Notes under the pieces: model-generated
Databases searched by the model: none
What the model was told of the DNA's origin: nothing
Seen by the model: the letters and a program-made list of their open reading frames with translations, nothing else
Program-made: the position numbers and the translations under genes
In this document: one piece after another, positions 51,286 through 62,875 of the stretch
Layout: each line of letters begins with the position of its first letter
Numbering within the stretch: position 1 is the stretch's first letter
Assembly: GCA_910589415.1 (NCBI GenBank)
Contig: OU342637.1
Location: 36,920,162 to 36,984,161 of the forward strand
DNA length: 64,000 bases
From: Malachius bipustulatus
Lineage: Eukaryota > Arthropoda > Insecta > Coleoptera > Melyridae
Direction: 5' to 3'

Positions 51286-51600
51286 TTGTTTATGAAAAGA
51301 TGTTATGCGCATGCGGTAATTATTGCATTTCTCTACGATTATCGGCGAATTCATAAACAAAAACATAAAGCTTTTTTCAAATCAATAGACGAAATCAAGT
51401 TCGAACACGGTATAAGCAAATACATTAAACTAGAACACTTCTATCTATATACCCAGGAACTGTTCGCGATCGCTGATACTTCCATAAGCGTCAAGGTCAA
51501 GCAGTCGCCATTTGTTAAGAGGGCAAAAATATTATTTTACTCATTGTCATCGCAATCCGACAAGTTCAAGAAGTTTAATAAGAGCACAGATCCGTATTAA
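51286..51600 (+). CDS. Possible coding exon, function unknown
   Basis: An open frame of 104 codons ending TAA. The part from about 51350 (HKQKHKAFFKSIDEIKFEHG onward) looks protein-like: mixed charged and aromatic residues, and G/C at many third positions despite AT-rich surroundings. No family recognised. It could be a terminal exon, a small gene or a retrocopy remnant. The start codon is not supported by anything except being first in frame. Confidence 0.35.
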   Translation: MFMKRCYAHAVIIAFLYDYRRIHKQKHKAFFKSIDEIKFEHGISKYIKLEHFYLYTQELFAIADTSISVKVKQSPFVKRAKILFYSLSSQSDKFKKFNKSTDPY

Positions 51601-52049
51601 GGGAGAAATTAAACTGATGATGTCAGTAGCTATAGTCCGAAACACGTTTTAGCTACTATGTGTGGCATGTCATTAAATTCAGAATTAAAATATCTTTCCT
51701 TTTTTGCAATAAAAAATCCAGGGCGTATTTAAAAAATCGAAGTTCAGTGCGGCCCTGCAAATAGGAATCATCAGCGGAAAAAAACTGACATCGCAAAATC
51801 AGTTTTTCGAAATCTTCAACAATAACGTTAAAAATAAGAAAAACTAAAAATTGTAGTTTTTCTTCAAAATAATTCGAAACTCAATAATAATTTTTGAAAT
51901 CTCTCTCCGGTATTGCATTTATCACCCCCAATCGACCCTGTATTCCAACAATAATTTTCTGTCAGTAAAGTTTCACTTTTTCTCATATAAACATAAGTTA
52001 CAATAATTGAAAGTAAATCGGCTATTGATTATGATTTTATTATTCACAG

Positions 52050-52360
52050 AAACCAACCGAAAATGCTGGATTTTACTGATCCTGACCATATGCTTCGTGG
52101 TACTGATAGTAGTGATCGGCGTCTGCGTTGGATTTTTAGTACCTCGACCGTACTCCCAGATCATCCTCATCGTGCTGATATGTCTTCTGGTGGTGGTGGG
52201 GATCGCCTCCCTGACCACCTTCTACCTGCGCCCGGCCAAAGTCACCAGGGTGCGTATGGAGAAGAATGGCAACAGCAGCAGGATAAACGGGGGTTACCAG
52301 GAGGTGAATCCCAGAACGCCGGAGGAAAGTTTCAGTGCCAGGAGCACGCTCCAGGCGTAA
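52050..52360 (+). CDS. Probable terminal exon of a two-pass membrane protein
   Basis: A good acceptor (ttattattcacag, ending at 52049) precedes a GC-richer frame that starts with the last two bases of a codon and runs NRKCWILLILTIC... to TAA at 52358-52360. It has two hydrophobic segments (about WILLILTICFVVLIVV and IILIVLICLLVVVG) separated by VPRPYSQ, then a hydrophilic tail of about 40 residues (NGGYQEVNPRTPEES). Family not recognised. Upstream exons were not found, so it may belong to a gene whose 5' part lies far upstream, or be a short gene. The contrast in codon composition with its surroundings supports real coding. Confidence 0.6.
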
Positions 52361-52480
52361 CAAACGTTTATGTTATTTTGTTGTTATTTATTTTATTGTA
52401 TTGCTTTTCTATTGTATAAATTATTACTAAATACTAATTTCTATTTGTGTTATTAATTTAGACATGTCTTGATATACATA

Positions 52481-53706
52481 TACAGGGTGTATCTAAATAA
52501 CACCGAAAAAAATTAAGGGGTGATTCTGTGATGAAAATTAAGGGGGGTATTTGGTATAGAATTTTTCGAAAAAACTCTCCCCGAAAAAGTTACACCCCTC
52601 CGAAGAATAAAAAAAAAATGGTTTTTATTTTTTATTTTCCCTGTATATTAAGCTAAAGACACGAAAATTGGTAAATATTAATTGTCAATGCAACTACATA
52701 TTTTGAAGTTTTTTCAACCCTGAAGTATGCTTAGAAGGGATTGAAATAGTCAACCCCTAAGATATTTTACCTTACAATTTTTTTTAGATTAAAATTTTTC
52801 TTTAAAAAAAAACACGGCTGAATAGCTCAATTATTCTACAAACTTTTTTATCCCCACAAGTTTTTTCTGAAACTTGCGCACTTAGAAGAAAAAAATAAAT
52901 GTATTGCAAGCTCATGTTATAAATAGTATAATATATAAAAGTTATAAATAGTGTTTTATTTATTTATTTATTTATTTATTTACTCGTGCCAACACTATAT
53001 AAAACAGTAACTACAGGCAGGAGTGCTTACTGGGTGAGAAAACATAATTTATTGAACAATAGCCAACCAAAAAATTAGGCAAAGATTCTTACAACTAAAA
53101 CAATAGTAAACAAAGAATGAAAAAGGAAACTGTCGAAAGTCAACAATACAATAATAATGCTATCAGTATTATTGTTTTTATGAATGTCACTGCAAAGCAC
53201 AGACCACTAGACCTTAAGGCAAAATATGTTCGTTATAAGGCAAAATATGCGTTAGCTCATCTTTGTGAAAATGCATTTCATTTATTTTTTTTTCTCGTAA
53301 ATGCTTAAGTTTTCGAAACAACTTGTGAAGATAAAAAAGTTTGTAGATTCATTGAGCTATTCAGCCGTGTTTTTTTTAGAGAAAAATTTTAATCTAAAAA
53401 AAAAATTGTTTGGTAAAATATCTTAGGGGTTGACTATTTCAATCCCTTCTAAGCATAGGTACTTCAGGGTTGAAAAAAATTCAAAATATGTAGTTTCATT
53501 GACAATTAATATTTACCAATTTTCGTGTCTTTAGCTTAATATACAGGGAAAATAAAAAATAAAAACAATTTTTTTTTAATTCTTCGGAGGGATGTAACTT
53601 TTTCGGGGAGAGTTTTTTAGAAAAATTCTATACCAAATACCCCCCTTAATTTTCATCACAGAATCACCCCTTAATTTTTTTCGGTGTTATTTAGATACAC
53701 CCTGTA
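52481..53706. mobile_element. Long-palindrome element A (TACAGGGTG ends)
   Basis: 1226 bp. The left arm begins tacagggtgtatctaaataa and the right arm ends ttatttagatacaccctgta; arms of about 400 bp are near-perfect reverse complements. Central about 400 bp is different, with a (TTTA)n run at 52955-52983. TA flanks on both sides fit TA-target insertion as in Tc1/mariner-type elements. No transposase. Confidence 0.88.
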
Positions 53707-54592
53707 TACAGGGTTATTCACGGTATTATACGCCACGGAAGTTTATGGCCGTGCCTCTGGATTTTTGGATCTTTTTATTTTTGGAGTGGATAGAGACCCG
53801 GCAGAGGTACGTTTTAAAATTATATTCATAATGTACAGGGTGTCCCAAAAGCATGAAACATATCAAAGTTATGTTTTTTTAAATGGAATGCTCCTATGTT
53901 ATTGCATTTTTGGATTGCCTGGGAAGAAAAAAGAAGATTGGCTTTTACAGTTGGTGTTTAAAATCAGAAGTTTTTGAGTTATAAACAAGTGAAAATCGTC
54001 ATTTTTCAAGTTCAAGGCCCTGTACAAGAAAAACGGCTGAAGATAGAGAAAAACGGCTTACATGTCCCTATTTTAACTTTTCATGTACTATCCAATGATG
54101 TAGATGAAATGTTTATACAGGGTGATAAAAAATTTGAAAAATTCTGAGATTTCTCCACGCGTCGACAAATAAAAAAATCAAAGAAAGTACAAATGTTTCT
54201 ATACCATAGGATAGTACATGAAAAGTTAAAATAGGGACATGTAAGCCGTTTTTCTCTATCTTGAACCGTTTTTGTTGTACAGGTCCTTGAACTTGAAAAA
54301 TGACGATTTTCACTTGTTTATAACTCAAAAACTACTGAATTTAAACACCAACTGTAAAAACCAATCTTCTTTTTTCTTTCCAGGCAATCTAAAAATGCAA
54401 TAACATAGGAGCATTCCATTTAAAAAAACATAACTTTGATATGTTTCATGCTTTTGGGACACCCTGTACATTATGAATATAATTTTAAAACGTACCTCTG
54501 CCGGATCTCTATTCACTCCAAAAATAAAAAGATCCTAAAATCCAGAGACACGGCCATAATATTCCGTGGCGTATACCGTGAATAACCCTGTA
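53707..54592. mobile_element. Long-palindrome element B (TACAGGGTTATTC ends)
   Basis: 886 bp, starting tacagggttattcacgg directly after element A and ending ccgtgaataaccctgta. An inner TACAGGGTGTCCC...GGGACACCCTGTA pair at 53834-54468 suggests one palindromic element inside another. Open frames of about 60-97 codons in the arms are by-products of the palindrome, since mirror copies exist on both strands. Confidence 0.87.
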
Positions 54593-55229
54593 TATATTTT
54601 TTTTTAATTCAAGCAGTTTATTGATTCACCTTATTTATCATGTATGGCTCCTTCTTCCTCATCTATTTATGATTTTTCAAGTTATCACTCCATTTTCTTA
54701 TGAACGTTCTTCACAACACATAAATACTTGCACAGTTCAATTTATTTCTTATACAATAATTTAATGCTGGATTAAACACTCTTTAGTTTTTAATCAGCAC
54801 ATTTAAATAATTCAGCTTCTATATTGGATGTTTGGCTCTATGACGATGGGTAGATGAACTGCCTTCCTTTAAATTTCACAATGTTTGACACGGGAATTAT
54901 TAATTATACCTTCAAACAGACATTGGTTACATTTATTTTGTAGATCCCTCAGTACACCGTTTGTGTTTACGATTATAGTAATGCCGAGTCAAATGATGTT
55001 TCCTTCTTGTTTGATAACCACATTCCTTGCATTTGTACACTAAACTAAACTGCATCTTGTGTACTTATGTTGATATTTATAATGACTGGTCAAAGCAGTT
55101 TTATACTTTGTTTCATAAGAACATTCCTTACATCTGTACATGTCTGCTTCTTTTGAATGTTTACGTTTATAATGTTGGGTGAAATCACTTTTATTTCTTG
55201 TTATATAAGCGCAATCAAGACACTTATTG

Positions 55230-58100
55230 TACCGGGTGGGCATTTAAGAATGAACAGCGGCCATATCTTAGGAAATATTGATCCTACAGCTTCGAAATGA
55301 AAATTTTCCTGACATAAGTGACTATGCGAAATGCAATGAAAATATTTTCAAGATGGTCGCACTTCCGGAAATACCGGAAGTTGACACCTACTTCGTTATT
55401 TTAACGGGGACACCCTGTAAAATATTATATTTTTTAAATGTCTGAAGAAATCGAATACAGGTGGTTTTCACAATTGGAATTTAGATTGAGCGGTTTATGA
55501 GTTATAAACAAGTGAAAATCGCAATTTTCCAACTTCAAAGCAGTGTAGAACTAGAACGGCTCAATATATCTAAAAACGGCTTACATGTCCCTATCTTAAC
55601 TTTTTACAAGGTATCATACCATGTGGTTTGAATTTTTATACAGGGTGATGAAAATTACCTGATTTTTCATCACCCTGTAGAAAAATCTAAACTACATAAT
55701 ATAATACCTTGTAAAAAATTAAGATAGGGACATGTAAGCCGTTTTTAGATATATTGAGCCGTTCTAGTTCTACACTGCTTTGAAGTTGGAAAATTGCGAT
55801 TTTCACTTGTTTATAACTCATAAACCGCTCAATCTAAATTCTGTGGTGAAAACCACCTGTACCCAGGTAGCACACTGTCGTCCTAATGACGTCAATTTTA
55901 GGTCATTATTGGTCTGCGACGTCATTTGTCCAACTTAGGACGTCCGAATGACGTCACATTTTATGACGTCAATTCGACGTCTATAATTTAACGTCAATAT
56001 GACGACATTATTAGGTCATATCTATGACGTATATTTGATCTTTTTTCGCTCTATAAAAAGCCCAATTTTATTTTATTTCATAAAATTTTTTATCAATATC
56101 TTTTATTTACTTATAAAATATTGCAAACCCCTTACTTATTTGTAATATAAATTTTGTTCACCCCGTCATTTTCCTCACAATTGCACTGACATTCGCTCTC
56201 TCGCTCGCTCAGGCTTTGGTGCCAATTACTTCATCTCTCTCATCAGTGCTCGGTTCGTGCTCGCATTAATGGTGGTCGGTGGTCGGTTCACGAAAACGCA
56301 ACGCAAGCGGCTAGCGTTGCCAGATGTAACATATAATATGGAATATTGTGACACAATTTAAAGTTTCCCTGAATTTCAACATTTTTTAAATAAATAATAT
56401 GTAACAAAATCATCAATCGTTCCTAATTCATAGGTAGGTGCATTATAAATAGTTTTTTTTTAATGTACGTAGGTAAGGTAAGTACCTACCTCTCTTTCAG
56501 CAACAAAGAAAGATAACATCCCTTCATTGACCAATATTTTTTTTGAACTTTTAGATATTTTATTCTATAGCTAGATGTCTAGGTGTTAGCAAAAATTTTT
56601 AATAAATTTAATTTTCGAATAGTAATAAAATAAATATTTCATATTTTGTTTTTCAAAATTTTAGAAATATGTATAAAAAAAAGCAATAAGTAATTCCAGT
56701 TTTCAAAATCACATCAAATTTTAGCTTATGCTGGATTTATTTTATTTTCATTATAACATCATTTTCTGATCAATCTAATATCGACAACCCGGAGTCAAAG
56801 TTTCTTTTCTTCCATATGGCAACCCTGAACAGGCACAAGGCACAAGACCGTTACCATTAGGCAATCACGCACCATCACCATCACCCATCACCTCGTTACT
56901 CGTTAGCACGGAGCACGGGGGTGGCGATAAGTAAGTGACGACTGACGACTAGCAGCGAGATCGCCTTTTACACTGTGCTTTTACTTTATTTATTGTTTTG
57001 ACTTTTGATTTGAATGTTTTGTTTTTGTGTTGATTAACTCTCAGATCGTCATCAGCACAGAAGAACTAAGAACAAGAACCCAAGAACTTATTTGTGGTGT
57101 TTGCTGTTATTACATGGTACCTATTAGACATTCGTCTTTCAAAAATCTGTTTTTTTTTACATAGGACACAGCTAAGGTAAGCTTGAGTTTATAGATAATA
57201 ATCGAGGTACCTAATTATATTAGTAATAATAGGAATCAAATGGGAAAATTAGTTTTGCAATTCAAAGCTATTTGTTTTATACTTAAGAGTGGAGGGTAAC
57301 CTTAGGACTCTGTCTAACAATGAATAATTAACATTTTTGATTTTTTGTTTAAAATAAACTCATAATATCCTTTATTTTTGCAGTAAACAATAAGAGCAAG
57401 GATGACCTTTGTGTTAATCGAATTTTCCCCGTCAGAAAGTGGAGGCTTATCCATATATTTCGGGATGACTGGATAACACAAAGAAAAACGGAGATCTTTG
57501 GAATATTTTGTTACTATTATGTTTATTTTTGATACTGTAACCACCTAGGTATTGTAAATATACTAAATAAATTGCGTTGATACCCATAAGTCGAATTATT
57601 ATTATTATTATTCCCTATGTATGTATAGTCATATGTCAGTCACATTGACGTCATTTCTGACGTCTTTATACGTCACTTTTGACGTCTTTATACGTCATAT
57701 TTGACGTCTTTTAATGTCATGTTTTGACGTCATTTTACGTCAGATACTGACGTCATTTGGCTGTGACATAATGACGTCAGTTTTTGATCATCTGGACGTC
57801 ATATTAAATGGACTAATGACGTAAGTACTGTCGAAAAAATGACGTCAAATTAACGTCCCTGTGCTGCCTGGGTATTCGATTTCTTCAGACATTTAAAAAA
57901 TATAATATTTTACAGGGTGTCCCCGTTAAAATAACGAAGTAGGTGTCAACTTCCGGTATTTCCGGAAGTGCGACCATCTTGAAAATATTTTCATTGCATT
58001 TCGCATAGTCACTTATGTCGTGAAAATTTTCATTTTGAAACTGTAGGATCAATATTTCCCAAGATATGGCCGCTGTTCATTCTTAAATGCCCACCCGGTA
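55230..58100. mobile_element. Long-palindrome element C (TACCGGGTGGGC ends), itself interrupted
   Basis: The left end (taccgggtgggcatttaaga at 55230) and right end (tcttaaatgcccacccggta, to 58100) are inverted repeats. The original element is 55230-55861 plus 57873-58100, about 860 bp and palindromic almost throughout. The right-hand mirror of tcgaatacaggtgg is found only after removing the 55862-57872 insert. It shares gagttataaacaagtgaaaa and aaaacggcttacatgtccct with element B. The TA at each end fits a TA target. It disrupts zinc-finger copy 3. Confidence 0.88.
55862..57872. mobile_element. CCCAGG-ended transposon with TA target duplication
   Basis: 2011 bp, ends cccaggtagcaca and tgtgctgcctggg. 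Inserted into element C with TA duplicated (cctgTA | TAttcg; the mirror arm shows the unbroken site as cctgtattcg). The first 180 bp and last 240 bp are packed with TGACGTC words, acting as subterminal repeats. The AT-rich centre has no recognisable transposase, so it is non-autonomous. Confidence 0.85.
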
Positions 58101-58383
58101 CACTTGTCCATCTTTTACATGTTTATGTTTATGGTGTTGAATTAAATGATGTTTATATCTTGTTTCATGAGTACATTCAGCACATTTGTACACTGATCTG
58201 AATCTTTTGCATGTGTAATTTCATAATGTTTAGTGAAGTATTGTTTATATTTTGTTTTAAATGAACACTTCCCACATCTGTACACTTCCATATCCTCTGC
58301 ATGTTTATATTTATAATGTCGAGTAAAATTACATTTAATTGTTGTTTTGTAAGAACATTCCTTGCATTTGTATATATCGGCAA

Positions 58384-58820
58384 TTCCGATTCTAATATTA
58401 CATGTTGGGATGTTTCAGTTGCTCTATCGCGACGGTTTTACCCCTACGCTGGCCCCCCTCCACTGTGTGCAAAGTTTCGTTCGATCTCGATTCATATTTG
58501 TTTATTTACGTGTTTGAATTTATTCCCATTTATTAATCCGGCGTTGGGTCGCCGTCTAACTCAATGGCCTTGACGCAACCTGCATCCTCCAGCGATGTCA
58601 GTGACCTTAGGTACTACAGCTGCTACTCATATATTATACCTTACTGCCAGATCCGTATTAGTTATAATTTTCACTCGTTTTCTTCTAGACCCTATAACTC
58701 CCTTATTATACATTACCGGCGGATAAGATTTTTACCACGAAGTTCCTAGTGAGTAGACCTATCGCGTGGTATATATAGTATGTTGGAGTGCGAGTGGCCC
58801 CTGTTCTTAACAATCACCAT
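58384..58820. mobile_element. Unclassified insertion in zinc-finger copy 3
   Basis: About 430 bp of foreign sequence between two finger-coding segments. It contains a 36-bp stretch (58429-58464, gcgacggttttacccctacg...) repeated exactly at 63837-63872. Possibly the 5' part of a retroelement or a solo LTR. Exact borders and target duplication are not resolved. Confidence 0.6.
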
Positions 58821-59881
58821 AACACCTCGGCATCTTTTGCATGTTTATATTTATAATGTTGGGTAAAATTGGCCTTAATTCTCGATTCATAAGAACATTT
58901 CTGACATTTGTACAATTCAGCACACTGATTGTGTTTGCGATTATAATGAATGATGTAATTAAGCTTCCTGTTTGTTTTATATGGACAATGCGAACAGTTG
59001 AACTTCATCTCTCCTCCGCCCTTACCTTCAGAAGATTGCAACTAATTTTCTTTAACTGATGTGTCACACTGATCAAGACTGTCGTTAAAGATTCCATCAA
59101 CACCCGGCTTGTGCTCTTCAATGTCAATTTCGTCCTTCAACGGCACATTTTCCGCTCGCATTTGATGAGGCCCCATCAATTCACATTCAGGTTTGCGTTC
59201 TTCCCTGTCGATTTCTGTCCGGGTTCGAAGTTGAAGAAAGTCGTCCAGTGGATCTTCAGGTTCCCTTTTTATTGAGCAAAACGAGATACTTGCATCGACG
59301 TTGCTCAATTCTGCGGACGGGCCGTATTTTTGATCAATTTCTTCATCTTCACACTTCAAATTTGCGAGTACGGTGAAATTAACCTCATCATGGTCTTGGA
59401 TAGTTTGGGTTGCCACTTCTTCTGGGTTTTGAGGACACCAGTTGCTAGATTCCTTTGAACTCATCATGGCCAGTTTGAAATGGGATGTTTCTTCTTGGGA
59501 AAATGAAAATACGGGAGCCCCTGTTCCAGGGAATATAATTATTATTATTATTTCATAGTCAAAGTACCTAAAGTTATCTTCAACTAGAGTAGTAAAAAAT
59601 TGTTATTGTCAAAGTAGTAGCTTCTTTCTTCTTTGGTTATTTTTTATAAGATTATTCTATTCTTTTTTCATTAAATTTATTATTTTTTTCTGCGACGGGC
59701 TAAAAGTTTGACCTTTTTTCCCCGTTGACAGGTAGAAAAATGCCTCATTATATGAGCTGCATCTTATCGGGGAAAAAAATGAATTAGCAGGGAAATAAAT
59801 GAGTACTTATTTCCCCGAAATGGCGGCTTAGGTATACCTACTATTAACACTCAGATATCATCAAATTTATATCAAATATAC

Positions 59882-60940
59882 CCCAGGCAGCAATCGAACA
59901 TTCACTGAATGTTAAAAATGAACATTCAGCCAATGTTAGAAACGACAGATTCGTGAACATTCAATGAAGGTTAGTTTTAAATGTTCAGTGAATGTTCAGA
60001 TTTAAGCTTCAGTGAACATTTATAAATGAATGTTTACTGAACATTCAAAAATGAACATTCAGCCAATGTGAAAAACGACAGATTCGTAAACATTGAATGA
60101 ATATTAGTTTTAAATGTTGAGTGAATGTTTGTTTTTTTTTTTTATCAAACTGATCATCACTAAGAATTGTATTACCTATATGGAGCTGAAAAGCTGAAAA
60201 AAATAATACTTACTATGTAGGTGTATTCCATTTATCAATCCATCAGTGAACAATATAAATTATTATTATTATAAGGTCACATTTGCTCTTCCGTGTTGTT
60301 TTTCTTCTTCCTGTCTACATCATAATACCTACCTACCTATAATACCTGGGATGAAGAATTAGATTAGTTTGCATCACTCTCTGCACCTTCTCTCTCCGAC
60401 CAGACAAGCATAAAATACTTAGCTTGCTGATAATTTATTGTGACTTTTATACCTATATACATAGGTATATTCATAGTTTAGAAAAACAAGATGAAATGCC
60501 GAGAATAGCGGACATATTGGTATTGGACACAAGAGCACAAGACAATAAGATAATACTGGGAATGCAATAGACAAGAGAGCTGCGCGCGCAACACCTCGTT
60601 TATAAATCTGGTTTTTATCAATTTTTAAGTCAAATATTTTCGTTTCAGCATGTAATTTTCCAATTTTTTTTGGTATATGTTATTTACCTGATGTCAGTGT
60701 ACCTGTATGTAATTGCGTGCAATAAACATTTCATCTTAAACATTGTATGAATGTTAATTAAACATTGCATTGTGAATGTTCAGTATCTAATGTTCAATGA
60801 ATGTTTATTCAAGGTCTGAAAACGAACATTAGAATCTGAACGTTGCCTGAATATTCGGAAAGTCTGTTTAACATTAGAGCAATGTTTAATGTTCGGTGAA
60901 CATTTAGGGAACATTCAGTGAACATTCCTTGCTGCCTGGG
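59882..60940. mobile_element. Second CCCAGG-ended transposon with GAACATTCA repeats
   Basis: Ends cccaggcagcaa and ttgctgcctggg. The subterminal regions (about 59895-60130 and 60730-60930) are filled with gaacattca/tgaatgttc words in both orientations. The centre is AT-rich and non-coding. Flanking dinucleotides on both sides can be read as AC (59880-59881, 60941-60942). Same terminal family as 55862-57872 but with a different internal repeat. Confidence 0.82.
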
Positions 60941-62018
60941 ACGTAAAGGAAAGTTACCTTATTATCCAAATGGCAATTATTAAGGGAATTTTCATAACAA
61001 TCACTATCCATATTATTAAATTCACTCATCGAAAACTAACTTGCAATCTTTGCAAAACTGTCTTCAATTTTAATTACATTAATATGACGTTTATGTAATA
61101 ATTAAATCGTTTCGTTACCCAGGCAACGTCAATTACGATAAAGACAGTTTGAAAATCCAAGTTTAACATAAATAATTTTTCCGACATAATTTTCAGTTAT
61201 CTAACTACGTTTTTCGACATTCTAACACTGATATTTCTTCTCGCAGAAAAAAATTGTATATTACACACGAGAAAAAAGTGCGATGTTAGCTCTCGATGTG
61301 TTTGTCCCCTCCGCTAAACGCGTCGGGGACGAAATCACATCTCGAGCTAAAATCTATCACTTTTTTCTCTTGTATAATAAATAACTATTATGTTCTCTAA
61401 AAATGGGGAGCACATAGACCAAATGACGTTATTGGAGTGAATTTTAATCGGATTGTTGATGAATGTTGATGAATGAATTTAAAAATATCTAATTGATATT
61501 ACGTTTTACCTATTACTAAATTTGATTATACCTAAATGGTATAAATTGTTTATCAACCGACGAGTTGAGAGTAATTAAAGAATTCGAATTTGGTATATTA
61601 ATGATGATAATTGATTTGTGAAAGGAAATTTTAGTTTTTGTAATACTGTTTAGTTGACAGGAATATTTAAGGTTAGGTACGTAAATTTAGATGAGTGCCT
61701 GTTGAAGGTTACATTATGGTCTTTTATAGACCGAGAGTTTGTTTTAATGAGTAATGATATTTATTCTTAATGTTATGTGTACATTTTAGCTAATAAGTTT
61801 AAAGAATCTAATATTAAGTATGACTCATGATACATTATCAATTCCTGGAATTTTGCTTTGATTGGATTTTATTCCAATAAATTATTATTATTATAGTGTG
61901 ATTTTTATTTCTTTTAGTGTGTTTTGCGACCTGTAATCAAAAATTTAACACAACGTAGGGCAGGTCAAGTTTTGAGGAAAATTTGGAAACTTTGGGGAAA
62001 CATTTTATTTTAGCTATC
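60941..62018. other. AT-rich intergenic stretch with one palindrome
   Basis: No coding frame. A palindromic element at 61249-61382 is described separately; nothing else recognised. Confidence 0.4.
61249..61382. repeat. Palindromic MITE, GC-rich core
   Basis: tatattacacacgagaaaaa and tttttctcttgtataataa are inverted, and gatgttagctctcgatgtg faces cacatctcgagctaaaatc. The GC-rich centre is tcccctccgctaaacgcgtc. About 60-bp arms with mismatches; no coding content. Confidence 0.7.
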
Positions 62019-62030
62019 TTATTTAATAAC

Positions 62031-62688
62031 ATGATATTAGGAATTATTTGGGTTTGCAGTCAATTAAATTAAAGAACACTCTTTTTTCTACGTCAAGCTT
62101 TCGAATTAATTTTAATTCTTCTTCAGGACTATCTATAATATGATTAACAATATTAAATTTAGTATATAGGTGTTACAAAGATGGAAATTATATACTTACA
62201 GAATTTGAGATTAAAATTTAAAGTTTGTAAAAATTGTTAACCATAGGACTATTCTTGTATACATTCAAAGCAACTAACACCAACAAAGATAAAATTACAT
62301 AACTAATGAAGTTCAATTTCCAATTCAGGCCGAAATGATAAAAATTTTTTAAAGTTTTTGCTAATCTAAATGATTGACATATAAATAATAATTTTATCTT
62401 TGTTGGTGTTAGTTGCTTTAAATGTATACAAGAATAGTCCTATGGTTAACAATTTTTACAAACTTTAAATTTTAATCTCAAATTCTGTAAGTATATAATT
62501 TCCATCTTTGTAACACCTATATACTAAATTTAATATTGTTAATCATATTATAGATAGTCCTGAAGAAGAATTAAAATTAATTCGAAAGCTTGACGTAGAA
62601 AAAAGAGTGTTCTTTAATTTAATTGACTGCAAACCCAAATAATTCCTAATATCATAATATAACTGGACAGTCGAAATAAACTACTAAT
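62031..62688. mobile_element. Fold-back element, about 260-bp arms
   Basis: The left arm (atgatattaggaattatttg...) mirrors the right arm (...caaataattcctaatatcat, to 62655), with a loop of about 110 bp around 62290-62390. ttatttaataac occurs at 62019-62030 and 62689-62700, possibly a 12-bp target duplication, though chance is not excluded in AT-rich DNA. Confidence 0.82.
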
Positions 62689-62700
62689 TTATTTAATAAC

Positions 62701-62875
62701 TATACATTAGTACCTATGGAAATTGTGTACAGTAACTGACAGTACTAAAAAAGCAATTTCGGAGAAGCGGCAAGCGGAAAATTTTTCTTGTAACGAAAGT
62801 TCCTGCTTGCCGCTTCTCTGAAATAACTTTTTTGGAAATGTCAGTTACTGTACACAATTTCCGTACCGATGTATA
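62701..62875. repeat. Palindromic MITE adjacent to the fold-back
   Basis: tatacattagtacctatgga...gaagcggcaagc mirrors gcttgccgcttctc...ccgtaccgatgtata, with arms of about 75 bp and a few mismatches. Begins immediately after the direct repeat at 62689-62700. Confidence 0.8.

Larger units (their letters stand above)
54785..59467 (-). pseudogene. Broken C2H2 zinc-finger gene (copy 3) with nested insertions
   Basis: Starts near 59467/59464 (MSSKESSNWCPQNPEEV). The N-terminal acidic half is intact to TSVKEN, then TAG at 59044-59042 where copy 1 has GAG (Glu). The frame continues (LQSSEGKGGGEMKFNC) through two fingers to about 58821, where unrelated DNA begins. Fingers resume at about 58383 (YKCKECSYKTTIKCNFTRHY), shift frame near 58195, and are cut at 58100 by a 2.9-kb element. 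They resume at 55229 (KCLDCAYITRNKSDFTQHY), shift frame again near 55045, and fade by about 54785. It shares about 170 bp of 5' flank with copy 1, showing that both came from a duplication that included the promoter region. Confidence 0.85.

Noticed and set aside
53684..54516. Mirror open frames of 97 and 63 codons with the peptide YRVSQKHETYQSYVFLNGML
   Set aside because: They are the two arms of one palindromic element; no transposase motif and no independent support.
58177..58383. 68-codon minus-strand open frame starting MPIYTNARN
   Set aside because: Frame-shifted reading of zinc-finger copy 3; the finger pattern lies in another frame of the same segment.
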